Positions 28,972 to 38,131 of a stretch of DNA of 64,000 nt are shown piece by piece. Every line of letters begins with the position of its first letter. The stretch's first letter is position 1. Location: assembly GCA_013153495.1 (NCBI GenBank), contig JAADEH010000006.1, positions 1 to 64,000 of the forward strand. The letters are read 5' to 3'. A program made the translations under genes and the position numbers. The notes beneath the pieces were generated by a model, which searched no databases, was not told the origin of the DNA, and saw only the letters and a program-made list of their open reading frames with translations. This stretch comes from Aquificota bacterium (GTDB lineage: Bacteria; Aquificota; Aquificia; Aquificales; Aquificaceae).

Positions 28972-29770
28972 CTTTCTTCCTCCAGCTCATTATTATCTCC
29001 GTAACTACCGCAGCTTTCTTTGGGTCCATGGCTGCGAGTATCTGTCCAGCCTGCCTTTCTTTGAGTCTTATGAGTATCTCCGCTGCTATGCGGGGCTTTA
29101 CCTCGTTTAGGATAGCCCCCGCTTCGTCGGAAGGGGTCTTGCTTACTATCTTTATCAGCTTTTGAACCTCCTTTTCTTCCTCCTCCGTCAGGGGTCTCTT
29201 CCTCAGAGCCTCCAGCTTCTTCCTCTCCTCCACGAGCTTTTTGAGCTTTTCCTCTATAACTTTCTCAAGCTCTTTATACCTATCTTCCTTCTTTTCACTC
29301 TCCATCTGGACCAGCTTTTCCTGAACCGCACTCTGAGCCATTACCGTAAAGGCTACCAGAAGCAGGACTTTTAAACTTTTCTTTATGAGCTGAATAAAGC
29401 CGAGCTGAAGGAACTCCCTTCTGAGATTTTGTGCGTATTCTTCATAAGCGTTCTTGTCTCTCAGTATGCTGACCGCTTTTTCCTCTCTCTTGAGGTCCTT
29501 GAGCTTTTCCGACTCCTTCTCCTTAAGCTCCTTAAGCTCCCTGAGTTTTGAATTCACAAGTTCCAAACGGGATATTAAAGCTCTCTGATGGGTTATAACC
29601 CTCATGGGGTCCGGATTTGTTTGAAGTTCTTTGTTGCAGAGTTCGATTTCCTTCTCTAACTGTTTCTTTTCCTCTTTAAGTTTATTAATCTCTTCCTCTA
29701 TTTCTTTGAGTTTTCTTGCCTTCTCTTTCTCCTCTACCTCCTTTATACGCAGTATCCTGCCCAAGTTCAT
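28955..29770 (-). CDS. FliJ-MotE-like fusion protein
   Basis: A 271-residue protein with two parts. Residues 1-125 are an unbroken Lys/Glu coiled coil resembling FliJ, the flagellar export chaperone. At 129-147 follows IKKSLKVLLLVAFTVMAQS, which looks like a signal peptide or short membrane segment. After that comes a second coiled coil and, at about 205-265, an MgtE-N/FliG-like helical domain (SKTPSDEAGAILNEVKPRIAAEIL, QILAAMDPKKAA) typical of MotE, the periplasmic stator chaperone. No in-frame ATG, GTG or TTG lies at the junction, so one polypeptide is expected. It overlaps mobA by 4 bases. The FliJ half is weaker evidence than the MotE half. Confidence 0.72.
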   Translation of the reverse strand: MNLGRILRIKEVEEKEKARKLKEIEEEINKLKEEKKQLEKEIELCNKELQTNPDPMRVITHQRALISRLELVNSKLRELKELKEKESEKLKDLKREEKAVSILRDKNAYEEYAQNLRREFLQLGFIQLIKKSLKVLLLVAFTVMAQSAVQEKLVQMESEKKEDRYKELEKVIEEKLKKLVEERKKLEALRKRPLTEEEEKEVQKLIKIVSKTPSDEAGAILNEVKPRIAAEILIRLKERQAGQILAAMDPKKAAVVTEIIMSWRKKGEQDR

Positions 29771-30345
29771 CTCATTCTCTCCACTACGAGCTTGAGGTCC
29801 TCCTTGGTATTCATGTTTATAAAGGAGTCCAAGTTGGGGTCAACCTTCAGAGCTTCCTCTTCCTTCAAGACATTAAAACCCACCCTCTCCAGAAAGCCCA
29901 TCAAACTCCTTCCCCCTGTGTTTATGTATTCCTCGAGATGATGAACCGTCCTAACTGAGTATATCCCGGGGAAGGGGTGTATTTTACCTCCCACTTCGAA
30001 TAAGGTTACGGGTTCCCTGAATTTTTGAATTAGAAGCCGGATAATCCCTTCCTTCAAGAGAGGTATGTCCCCGCTCAGAAGTAGAACCTTATCCCCATTT
30101 GTCTTTTTTAGTGCTGTGTATAGCCCCGCAATGGGGGACTGGAAGGGGAGAATGTCCTCAAGAATGCTGACCTGCAAACCTTTGAACTTTTCCCGGTCTT
30201 TAACGACGAGATGAACTTCTGGACAGACCTCTTTAACGGTTCGTATTATGTGCTCTACGACGCTTTTACCTCCGAGCTTGAACAGGGTTTTGTCCTCTCC
30301 GAACCTCTTGCTTTGCCCTCCCGCAAGGATGAAAGCCTCCATCAC
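29767..30345 (-). CDS. mobA: Molybdenum cofactor guanylyltransferase
   Basis: Adds GMP to molybdopterin to make the bis-MGD cofactor of nitrate reductases and formate dehydrogenases. The N-terminal LAGGQSKRFGEDKTLFKLGG is the MobA nucleotide-binding motif, and LLSGDIPLL is the metal/nucleotide site. The 192 residues are normal. A longer MMEAF start is used here; the second Met works equally. The ends overlap both neighbours by 4 bases, so it is part of a coupled run. Confidence 0.9.
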   Translation of the reverse strand: MMEAFILAGGQSKRFGEDKTLFKLGGKSVVEHIIRTVKEVCPEVHLVVKDREKFKGLQVSILEDILPFQSPIAGLYTALKKTNGDKVLLLSGDIPLLKEGIIRLLIQKFREPVTLFEVGGKIHPFPGIYSVRTVHHLEEYINTGGRSLMGFLERVGFNVLKEEEALKVDPNLDSFINMNTKEDLKLVVERMR

Positions 30346-31388
30346 TCTTTAATATAAAGGAGCGCTCCGTTTTCGAGACGGATAACTTTGACCTTCCTTG
30401 GGGAAGGTTTTTCGGGTTCTTTTATAACCACCTTTTTGCTTTTGGGAGCCTTCCTCAGCTGTTTTCTACCCCTCTCGGGTTCCGTCAGCTTCACCACCGC
30501 TTTTCTCTTTTCTTTGTAAACACCGGAAGGTATGTAGAGGAAAGTTCCCGCAGGCACCACTTCACCTCTTATGTGGGGGTTCATGTCCCTGAAGGTGCTC
30601 TCCTTTAGCTTCAGCTTTTTTACTATGTTTTTTACCTCTGTGTCCCTTTCGACTATCGTCTTTTCAAGGTTCAGAGGCAGGTTTTTTACCCTGAGTCCAT
30701 ACTTTTGGGGAGACCTCGCTATGAGCAAGGAGGCAAAGAACATGGGAACATACCTTCTGGTTTGTTCAGGTAAAGCCCACTTGGACCTCCAGAAGTCAAC
30801 TCCTCCGGTGCGTCTGCTCACGCAACCCTCCCCACAGTTGTAAGCCGCTAAAACGAGGCTCCAGTCTCCGAACCTGTTGTATAGGTCTCTCAAATACTTT
30901 GCTGCAGCGTGGGTGGACTTTACAAGGTCAAAGCGCTCGTCTATGTGGGAATTTACCTTAAGACCGTAACTCCTTGCGGTTGCTGGCATGAGTTGCCATA
31001 TCCCTCCCGCTCCCGAATGGGAAACCGCAAAAGGGTTGAACCCGCTCTCTATAAGGGGAAGGAGAGCAAGTTCCTCCGGAAGACCGTATTCCCTCAGTAT
31101 GGGTGTTATGTGGGGAATGTATAGGGAAGCCCTTCTCAGAGCCACTTCGAGCCACTGCTTGTTCTTCAGAAGCCTCTCCATCTCCCTCCTTATGGCTTCC
31201 TTTCGGGGTATCTCTATGTTGAGCTTGTGAGCCTCTTCCCTTATGAACCTTCTCTCCTCTTCGGAGAAGCCGAACTTCCCCCTTTTTAAGACCACTACCT
31301 CGTTCTTGTTTTTGTTCAGCGCAACCTCTTTGACGGTAGGAGTGCACCCTACCAGCAGAACCAAGAGTATCGTCAGCAGTCCTTTCAT
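30342..31388 (-). CDS. Lytic transglycosylase, MltD-like lipoprotein
   Basis: Cleaves peptidoglycan glycan strands. Residues 1-15 are a lipoprotein signal with lipobox LVGC (C15). The goose-type/SLT catalytic domain has E114 in PLIESGFNPFAVS, followed by GIWQLMPATARSYGL and AAYNCGEGC. Downstream there is a LysM-like region (ILKLKESTFRDMNPHIRGEVVPAGTFLYIP has that spacing) for peptidoglycan binding. The 348 residues resemble a short MltD. A TATAAT at 31398-31403 on this strand could be its -10, close to the start codon. Confidence 0.9.
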   Translation of the reverse strand: MKGLLTILLVLLVGCTPTVKEVALNKNKNEVVVLKRGKFGFSEEERRFIREEAHKLNIEIPRKEAIRREMERLLKNKQWLEVALRRASLYIPHITPILREYGLPEELALLPLIESGFNPFAVSHSGAGGIWQLMPATARSYGLKVNSHIDERFDLVKSTHAAAKYLRDLYNRFGDWSLVLAAYNCGEGCVSRRTGGVDFWRSKWALPEQTRRYVPMFFASLLIARSPQKYGLRVKNLPLNLEKTIVERDTEVKNIVKKLKLKESTFRDMNPHIRGEVVPAGTFLYIPSGVYKEKRKAVVKLTEPERGRKQLRKAPKSKKVVIKEPEKPSPRKVKVIRLENGALLYIKE

Positions 31389-31429
31389 TCCCTTTACATT
31401 ATAGTGTTCGGGAGAGACACACGAGAGTT

Positions 31430-31435
31430 TATAAT
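31430..31435 (+). promoter_or_regulatory. Candidate -10 box of hemL (TATAAT), leaderless arrangement
   Basis: A perfect TATAAT ends 9 bases before the hemL ATG at 31445. A transcript starting 6-7 bases downstream would begin almost at the start codon. No -35 consensus lies at 17 bases upstream (TTCGGG). Confidence 0.4.
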
Positions 31436-31444
31436 GAAATTGTT

Positions 31445-32719
31445 ATGAACAACAGGAAAGTTATCCAAGAAGCCCTCGAAGTCCTTCCCGGTGGAGTTAA
31501 CAGTCCCGTGAGAGCTTTCAAAGCGGTAGGTGGAGAACCCATAGCCCTCGTGAAGGGCAGGGGATGCAAGGTTTGGGATGCGGACGGTAACGAATACATA
31601 GACTTCTTAGCCTCCTGGGGTCCCCTGATACTCGGACATGCTCACCCAAAGGTGGTAAAGGCTGTCAGCGAAGAAGTTAGGAAAGGTCTCTCCTTCGGTT
31701 TAACAAATCCACACGAGGTGAGGCTTGCCCATCTCGTAGTTGAGATGGTTCCTACGGTAGAAAAGGTGCGCTTCGTAAGCTCGGGAACGGAAGCTACAAT
31801 GTCTGCGGTTCGGTTGGCAAGGGGATACACGGGTAGGAAGCTGGTGGTAAAGTTCGACGGGTGTTATCACGGTCATTACGACAGCCTTTTGGTCAGTGCA
31901 GGTTCCGGCGTGGCAACCTTCGGGATACCGGGAACACCCGGAATACCCGAGGAGATAGCTAAGTTGACCCTCGTTGTGCCCTACAACGACGAAGGGGCTG
32001 TGAAAGAGGTTTTTGACAAATACGGGGAGGACATAGCCTGCGTCATAGTTGAGCCTGTTGCGGGAAACATGGGTGTGGTTCCCCCCAAAAAGGGGTTTCT
32101 CAAGTTCCTCAGAGACATAACCCGTGAGAAGGGTGCGCTCTTGATATTCGACGAGGTCATAACCGGCTTCAGGCTTTCCAAGGGCGGTGCTCAGGAGCTG
32201 TATGGGGTTGAGCCGGACATAACTTGTCTCGGAAAGGTTCTCGGCGGTGGTATGCCGGTTGGAGCTTACGGAGGTAGCAGGGAGATAATGTCCAAGGTGG
32301 CTCCGGAGGGACCCATATATCAAGCCGGGACCCTGTCGGGAAATCCCGTAGCCATGGTTGCCGGGGTGGAAACCCTAAAGGAGCTTAGGGACAAGGAACC
32401 TTACGAGGAACTCGACTCTAAAATGAGAACCCTCGAAGAGGGTGTTTCTGGTCTTCTCAAAGAAAAGGGAATTCCCCACAGGATAAACAGGGTGGGTTCT
32501 ATGATGACGGTGTTCTTCACCGAGTCGGAAGTGGTAGATTTTGAGTCAGCTAAAAGCTCCGATACGGAACTCTTCGGTAGGTTCTTCCGAAGTCTCTTAA
32601 ACAACGGGGTTTTAATCCCTCCTTCCCAGTTCGAGGCTTGGTTTGTAAGCACCGCTCACGAGGAAGAACACATACAGGAAGCTCTCGAAAGGATAGAAAA
32701 AGCTCTCGGTGAGCTTTAA
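31445..32719 (+). CDS. hemL: Glutamate-1-semialdehyde 2,1-aminomutase
   Basis: Converts glutamate-1-semialdehyde to 5-aminolevulinate in the C5 pathway to tetrapyrroles. PLP lysine is K264 in LGKVLGGGMPVGAYGG; FDEVITGFR is the aspartate motif. The 424 residues and GCYHGHYD segment match the family. No Shine-Dalgarno is seen before ATG 31445, consistent with a leaderless mRNA (see the TATAAT at 31430). The siroheme-related enzyme at 20464 draws on the same pathway. The stop shares one base with the next start. Confidence 0.96.
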   Translation: MNNRKVIQEALEVLPGGVNSPVRAFKAVGGEPIALVKGRGCKVWDADGNEYIDFLASWGPLILGHAHPKVVKAVSEEVRKGLSFGLTNPHEVRLAHLVVEMVPTVEKVRFVSSGTEATMSAVRLARGYTGRKLVVKFDGCYHGHYDSLLVSAGSGVATFGIPGTPGIPEEIAKLTLVVPYNDEGAVKEVFDKYGEDIACVIVEPVAGNMGVVPPKKGFLKFLRDITREKGALLIFDEVITGFRLSKGGAQELYGVEPDITCLGKVLGGGMPVGAYGGSREIMSKVAPEGPIYQAGTLSGNPVAMVAGVETLKELRDKEPYEELDSKMRTLEEGVSGLLKEKGIPHRINRVGSMMTVFFTESEVVDFESAKSSDTELFGRFFRSLLNNGVLIPPSQFEAWFVSTAHEEEHIQEALERIEKALGEL

Positions 32720-33666
32720 TGAGAAAAACTTTTATATACGGCTCCCTCCTCCTGCTGTTCATACTGCTGATAAGTTTTTCCTACATACTTCTGAAAACCT
32801 TTACTAAGGAAACCTTCAGCGTCCTGCTGGGTCTTAAGAAGAGATACCTGCTCCTGTCCTTGCTGTTTCTGTTCCTATACCACACCTTCGACAACCTCAG
32901 ACTATACATACTCTCCCGTGCGGTTAATCTCAGATACTCCATACTCTACGGATACGTTATGTCCTTCGTAAATACTTTCGGTGCTACCGTTACACCAGCC
33001 CACGTTGGCGGGGAGCTTGCTGCGGTTTACATGCTTCTGAGGAAGGGTGCGAGCATTCACAAGGTTATGAGCATAGTTACCATGAAAACTATATCTGGGC
33101 TGTCATTCTTCGTGCTGGGGTTTCCCTTTTTCGTATATCACCTTTACAAAAATCCCGAGCAGGTCGTTCCCGTTCTTGAGATATTCGGAGCGGTAGTCCT
33201 GGTTTTCGGAGCGGTTTACTTCGGAGTAAAGGTATTTATACAGAAGAACAGGAAGAGACCTTCGGTGAGAAAGTTCAGGGAAAGTTTAAAGAGATACGTA
33301 AATTACATCAAGATATTCGGATACAAGAAGAGGGGATTTCTGCTGGCATCGGTAGCATCCAGCGTAGCTCTCTACATATCCTTTCTCTTAATAGCTCCTG
33401 CCCTTGCAAAGGCTTTCGGAAAAGAAGAAGGTTTCTTCGAGCTTTTCTTTGCCCAGATATCCCTTCTATATGCGATATTTATGAGTCCAACACCCGGCGG
33501 GAGCGGGGTGGGTGAGCTGGGAGGACTGGCGGTCTTCGAGGGTTTTATGGAACCTTTCGAACTGGGAATTTTTGTTATATTATGGAGATTAATAAGCCAA
33601 TACATTAGTGCGCTGGTAGGGGGGGTATTATTTGGGATATGCCTGTTAAAGGACCTGAGAGGATAG
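32719..33666 (+). CDS. Flippase-like (UPF0104/LPG synthase TM) membrane protein
   Basis: Polytopic membrane protein of 315 residues with about eight hydrophobic helices. The pattern YRL..F..F..TFGATVTPAHVGGELAAVY and the later SPTPGGSGVGELGG belong to the family once called UPF0104 and now described as lysylphosphatidylglycerol synthase TM/flippase-like. The catalytic aminoacyl-transferase domain of MprF is absent, so only a flipping or unknown role is plausible. Start overlaps hemL by one base and the end overlaps lnt by 28 bases. Confidence 0.85.
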   Translation: MRKTFIYGSLLLLFILLISFSYILLKTFTKETFSVLLGLKKRYLLLSLLFLFLYHTFDNLRLYILSRAVNLRYSILYGYVMSFVNTFGATVTPAHVGGELAAVYMLLRKGASIHKVMSIVTMKTISGLSFFVLGFPFFVYHLYKNPEQVVPVLEIFGAVVLVFGAVYFGVKVFIQKNRKRPSVRKFRESLKRYVNYIKIFGYKKRGFLLASVASSVALYISFLLIAPALAKAFGKEEGFFELFFAQISLLYAIFMSPTPGGSGVGELGGLAVFEGFMEPFELGIFVILWRLISQYISALVGGVLFGICLLKDLRG

Positions 33667-34967
33667 CTCTTATACCTTTTGCGCCCTTGCTTTTTTACTT
33701 TTCCTTTTCTAAGTTTGACCTCTGGTTTTTCATATTCCCCGCCCTGTTCTTGCTGACTTTATGGAGGAGCTTCAGGGTCTGGCTTCTGGTGGGTTTCGTA
33801 TCCGTATTTCTTTCCCTTCTATGGATAAGGATAGCGATGATTAAGTATGGAGAAGTTTTTCCGCCGGTAGCATACGGATTAATTGCCCTACTTTCCTTCT
33901 CCATAGCACTTTTCCAGTTCGGAGGAACTTACCTCCTGTGGAGGTTAGCAAAATACAATCTCTTGGCTCTTCCCGTCGGATGGACTTTCTTTGAAGTCCT
34001 CCGGTCTAACTTTCCCTACGGTGGATTTCCCTGGTTGCTTGTGGGTGAGCTGACAGTGGACATACCCGTTTTAAGAGAATACCTGTCCGCAGGGGGAGTT
34101 TATTTGGGGACTCTTCTGGTGTGGATGCTTTCCCTTATCCCCTATGCCTGGACCGACAGGATACTTGCTATGGCAACAGGCATACTGTTTCTTATACCTA
34201 TTCCCTTCATAAAAGGTGTGGGTGTTCAACCCGAGGAGGTTAAAGTTGCCATAATCCAACCCTACGTGGCGGAAAATATAAAGCTCAACAAAAAAGCCTT
34301 TTACGAGTATCTACCTAACTACTGGAAGCTCTTAGATGAGGCTATGAAGGAGTATCCAGACATAGTTTTTCTTCCCGAGTCCGCCTTTCCCTTTACCGCA
34401 AACAGGCTATACTCAGAGGGGGACAAAATACTCGAATATTCGAAGAGAGCAGTAATAGTAACAGGCTTGATAGATATAAGGTTCGGGGAAGAGATAGAAC
34501 CCTACAACTCCGTTTTCGTGATAAAGGACGGGAAGGTGGTAGATTTCTATGACAAGGTTAGGCTTCTCCCCTTCGGGGAGTACGTCCCCTTCCCCTTCGG
34601 GTTTGCAAAGAGCATCTTCGGTTCCATAGGTGGAACCGACTATGTCCCCGGTAAGGAGGTCAGATGCCTCAATGTTGACGGACTTAAAATTGCAACCCCT
34701 ATATGCTTTGAAGTTTCCTACTTCTCCCTGGTTAAGGACTTTGCAGAGTGTGCGGACTTTATTGCGGTTCTGACAAACGACGGGTGGTTTGAGGACTCGG
34801 ATGGAACACATCAGCACTTCAGACAGGCACGGGTAAGAGCCATAGAAAATAGAAAGTTTCTCCTGTGGGTAAACAACACGGGACCATCGGCGGTTATATC
34901 ACCGCTGGGAGAGGTAGTTAAGGAAATCCCTTACGGGGAGAAGGGCGTGATAATTTTTGAATTTTAA
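33639..34967 (+). CDS. lnt: Apolipoprotein N-acyltransferase
   Basis: Inner-membrane enzyme that N-acylates lipoproteins on the conserved Cys. The 442-residue protein has an N-terminal block of about six helices and a nitrilase-fold domain. The catalytic triad shows as LPESAFPF (Glu), FYDKVRLLPFGEY (Lys) and TPICFEVSY (Cys). It would act on the lipoproteins encoded elsewhere in this window. It ends overlapping the convergent (p)ppGpp gene by 4 bases. Confidence 0.94.
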   Translation: MPVKGPERIALIPFAPLLFYFSFSKFDLWFFIFPALFLLTLWRSFRVWLLVGFVSVFLSLLWIRIAMIKYGEVFPPVAYGLIALLSFSIALFQFGGTYLLWRLAKYNLLALPVGWTFFEVLRSNFPYGGFPWLLVGELTVDIPVLREYLSAGGVYLGTLLVWMLSLIPYAWTDRILAMATGILFLIPIPFIKGVGVQPEEVKVAIIQPYVAENIKLNKKAFYEYLPNYWKLLDEAMKEYPDIVFLPESAFPFTANRLYSEGDKILEYSKRAVIVTGLIDIRFGEEIEPYNSVFVIKDGKVVDFYDKVRLLPFGEYVPFPFGFAKSIFGSIGGTDYVPGKEVRCLNVDGLKIATPICFEVSYFSLVKDFAECADFIAVLTNDGWFEDSDGTHQHFRQARVRAIENRKFLLWVNNTGPSAVISPLGEVVKEIPYGEKGVIIFEF

Positions 34968-37072
34968 GAGTATAGCCTCGAACAACTTTCCACGCCTTCC
35001 ACCGACTTTATAGCGGTCATAACTTCCCTGAGTTGCTTTTTGTCAGACACATCTATGGTAAAGTCCATAAAGGCTGTTCCGTCCCCGGTAGTTTTTGTAG
35101 AGGACTCCCATATATTGGAACCTTTCTCCGCTATGCTTCTCGTTATCTCCGAGAGTATGCCTATCCTGTCCTTCGCCTTTACCCTTATGCGGGTTTTGAA
35201 CTTGCCCTCCGGTTTTAGCTTCGCCTTTACCACCTTCTCGGGAAAGTGCTGAGCTATGTATTTGAGGTTTGAACAGTTCTTCTCGTGAAGGACTATACCC
35301 TTTCCCCGTGTTATCACACCGTATATCTCATCACCCGGAACGGGGTTGCAACACCTCCCGATTTCATACATGACACCTTCGAGACCATCTATATAAGCCT
35401 TTCCCCTTCCTTCCGCACTTTCTTTCGAGGAAGTCTGCTTTTTCTTTTTTGCAAGAAGAGAGAGAATTCTTGTGGGCGGGAGCTTTCCGCTCCCCAGAGC
35501 TATGTATAGGTCTTCCTCATCTTTAAAGCGAACTTTGTTTTTAAGTTTCTCGAGCAGTTCTTCCTGGGTTATGCCGAGGCTGTCCTTGAGCTTCTCAAGT
35601 ATCTTTTTCCCTTCTGACAGGAAGCGTTCCCTTTCGACCTGTTTTATGTAGTGCTTTATCCTGTTCTTTGCCTTTGAGGTTACCACAAACTTGAGCCAGT
35701 CGGGATTGGGACTTTTGTTGGGACTGGTTATTATCTCAACTTGGTCTCCGCTTCTGAGCCTGTAATTTAAAGGAACAATCCTGCCGTTGACCTTCGCCCC
35801 GACGCACCTGTTACCTACCTCGGTGTGTATGTGGTAGGCAAAATCCACCGGTGTAGCACCTTTGGGAAGAACTACAAGGTCTCCCTTGGGGGTAAAAACG
35901 AATACTTCCTCGGAAAAAAGCTCTCTCTTGAGGTTATCGAGCACCTCAGCGGGATTCTTGCTCCCCTGAATGTTCTCCACAAGATTCCTCAGCCAAGCAA
36001 AAACCTCCCCGTCGTAAGCCTGTTCCTTTCCCTCCTTATACGCCCAGTGAGCGGCAACACCCCTCTCCGCCCGCAGGTGCATTTCCTTCGTTCTGATTTG
36101 GAACTCCACCATCTTACCCTTTGGAGCTATAACGGTGGTGTGGAGAGACTGGTATAGGTTAGGTTTGGGAAGGGATATGTAGTCTTTAAACTTACCCGGA
36201 ACGGGTTTGAAGAGACTATGTATAAGACCTAAAACCGTATAACACTCAGGAACCGTGTCCACTATTATCCTCACACCTAAGAGGTCGTGAACCTCCTCGA
36301 GGCTTATGTTCTTTCTTATGGTCTTTTGCCAGACGCTGTATAGGTGCTTAGGTCTGTAAGATATTTCCGCCTTAATCCCCGCATTCTCTAAGGCATTTTT
36401 CACCTGAGGGATAACGAACTTCTTAAGGTAAACCTCCAAGTCCTCCAAGGACTGACTGACGAACTTTCTGACCTTTTCGTATTCTCTGGGGTAGAGGTAT
36501 TTAAAGGAAAGGTCTTCGAGATTTCTCTTTATCTCCCATATACCGAGCCTGTGAGCTATGGGAGCATAAACCTCTAAGGTCTCCTCCGCTATCCTGACCC
36601 TCTTGTCCCTTCTGAGGTATCCGAGGGTTCGCATGTTGTGAAGTCTGTCCGCCAGCTTGACTATTACCACTCTTATGTCCTTTGCCGTGGCAAGTATGAG
36701 TTTTCGAAAGTTTTCCGCCTGAGCTTCCTTTATGTTCTTGAACTTTATTTTCCCTATCTTGGTAACCCCCTCCACTATGTCAGCTACATCTTTACCGAAT
36801 AGAGTTTCAAGCTCCTCGTAGGTTGTGTCGGTATCCTCGAGGACATCGTGAAGCAAGCCTGCCACTACAGTAGTGGAATCCATGTTCAGGTCCGCAAGTA
36901 TCTTTGCAACGTTTACAGGGTGGACTATGTAAGGTTCCCCAGACTTTCTGAACTGGTCCTTATGTCTTTCGAGTATAAAATCGTAAGCTCGCTCTATCCT
37001 ATCGCTATCCTCAGCATACTTATCTTTTAAATATTCAATAATTTCGTCAAGCTTAAGCTCTTTAACAGCCAT
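34964..37072 (-). CDS. rsh: RelA/SpoT-family (p)ppGpp synthase/hydrolase
   Basis: Bifunctional stringent-response enzyme of 702 residues. N-terminal HD hydrolase domain with AGLLHDVLEDTD (about 67-78), then the synthetase domain with DLLGVRIIVD, KDYISLPKPNLYQSLHTTV and EFQIRTKEMH. C-terminal TGS (VFTPKGDLVVLPKGATPVDFAYHIH) and ACT (about 630-700) regulatory domains follow. Intact catalytic motifs in both halves suggest it is the sole long RSH of the organism. Transcribed divergently from mreB, 33 bases between start codons. Confidence 0.95.
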   Translation of the reverse strand: MAVKELKLDEIIEYLKDKYAEDSDRIERAYDFILERHKDQFRKSGEPYIVHPVNVAKILADLNMDSTTVVAGLLHDVLEDTDTTYEELETLFGKDVADIVEGVTKIGKIKFKNIKEAQAENFRKLILATAKDIRVVIVKLADRLHNMRTLGYLRRDKRVRIAEETLEVYAPIAHRLGIWEIKRNLEDLSFKYLYPREYEKVRKFVSQSLEDLEVYLKKFVIPQVKNALENAGIKAEISYRPKHLYSVWQKTIRKNISLEEVHDLLGVRIIVDTVPECYTVLGLIHSLFKPVPGKFKDYISLPKPNLYQSLHTTVIAPKGKMVEFQIRTKEMHLRAERGVAAHWAYKEGKEQAYDGEVFAWLRNLVENIQGSKNPAEVLDNLKRELFSEEVFVFTPKGDLVVLPKGATPVDFAYHIHTEVGNRCVGAKVNGRIVPLNYRLRSGDQVEIITSPNKSPNPDWLKFVVTSKAKNRIKHYIKQVERERFLSEGKKILEKLKDSLGITQEELLEKLKNKVRFKDEEDLYIALGSGKLPPTRILSLLAKKKKQTSSKESAEGRGKAYIDGLEGVMYEIGRCCNPVPGDEIYGVITRGKGIVLHEKNCSNLKYIAQHFPEKVVKAKLKPEGKFKTRIRVKAKDRIGILSEITRSIAEKGSNIWESSTKTTGDGTAFMDFTIDVSDKKQLREVMTAIKSVEGVESCSRLYS

Positions 37073-37105
37073 TAGAATAAATATAGGCTTGCTGACGGAG
37101 GAGAG

Positions 37106-38131
37106 ATGATACTGGATAAGTTGTTCGGCTTTTTATCCAACAACATAGGTATAGACCTCGGAACTGCCAACACGGCGGTTTATATGGAGGGTAAGGGGAT
37201 AGTTATATACGAACCCTCGATAGTTGCCATAGACGTCAAGACGAGAAAGGTTCTGGCGGTGGGTAAAGAAGCCAAGGACATGGTAGGGAAAACCCCCGAA
37301 AACATACAGGCTATAAGACCTCTCAGAGACGGTGTTATTACGGACTTCGAGGTTACACAGGTGATGCTCTCCTACTTTATAAAGAGAGCCTTGGGAAGCA
37401 CCCTTTTCAAACCCAAACCCCGTGTGGTAATAGGAGTTCCTACGGGAATTACTCCCGTCGAGAAGAGAGCGGTAATAGACGCTGCGAAGAGTGCAGGTGC
37501 GAGGGAGGTGTTTTTGATAGCCGAGCCTATGGCTGCGGCTATAGGTGCGGACCTTCCCGTGGACGAGCCTGTGGGTAACATGGTAGTGGACATAGGGGGT
37601 GGAACGACGGAGATAGCGGTCATCTCCTTGGCGGGAATAGTGGTCTCCAACTCCCTAAGGGTTGCGGGGGACGAGATGAACGAGGCGATAATCCAATACA
37701 TAAAGAGACAGTTTCACATACTCATAGGGGAGCAGACTGCAGAGCGCATAAAGATAGAACTTGGCAGTGCGGTTATGGAGGACGAGGAGAGAGTTATGGA
37801 AATAAGAGGGAGGGATATGACAGGTCTTCCGAGAACTATAAAGATAACCAATCACAACATAACCGAAGCCTTGGAAGATACTATAAACTCCATAGTGAAC
37901 GCTATAAGGGTTACCCTCGAAAGAACTCCTCCCGAGCTTGCGGCGGATATAGCTGATAGGGGAATAGTTTTGGCGGGAGGAGGTAGCCTTCTTAAAAACA
38001 TGGAGAAGAGGATACAGCTCGAAACGGGTATAAAAGCCTTCTACTGTGAAGAGCCTCTGACTGCGGTGGCACGGGGTGTGGGAAAAATACTGGACAACCT
38101 TGAGCTTATAAGCAGAATATCTATGGAATGA
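37106..38131 (+). CDS. mreB: Rod-shape protein MreB
   Basis: Actin-like ATPase that orients lateral wall synthesis. The 341-residue protein has the actin-fold phosphate motifs IGIDLGTANTAVY and VVDIGGGTTEIAVISL and the adenosine motif VLAGGGSLLKNM. It heads the mreB-mreC-mreD-mrdA cluster, with ATGA overlap to mreC. GGAGGAG lies 4 bases before the ATG. Confidence 0.97.
   Translation: MILDKLFGFLSNNIGIDLGTANTAVYMEGKGIVIYEPSIVAIDVKTRKVLAVGKEAKDMVGKTPENIQAIRPLRDGVITDFEVTQVMLSYFIKRALGSTLFKPKPRVVIGVPTGITPVEKRAVIDAAKSAGAREVFLIAEPMAAAIGADLPVDEPVGNMVVDIGGGTTEIAVISLAGIVVSNSLRVAGDEMNEAIIQYIKRQFHILIGEQTAERIKIELGSAVMEDEERVMEIRGRDMTGLPRTIKITNHNITEALEDTINSIVNAIRVTLERTPPELAADIADRGIVLAGGGSLLKNMEKRIQLETGIKAFYCEEPLTAVARGVGKILDNLELISRISME

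Noticed and set aside
31700-32323. 207-residue ORF on the minus strand
   Set aside because: It is antisense to hemL and its composition is His/Tyr/Leu-rich without domain features.
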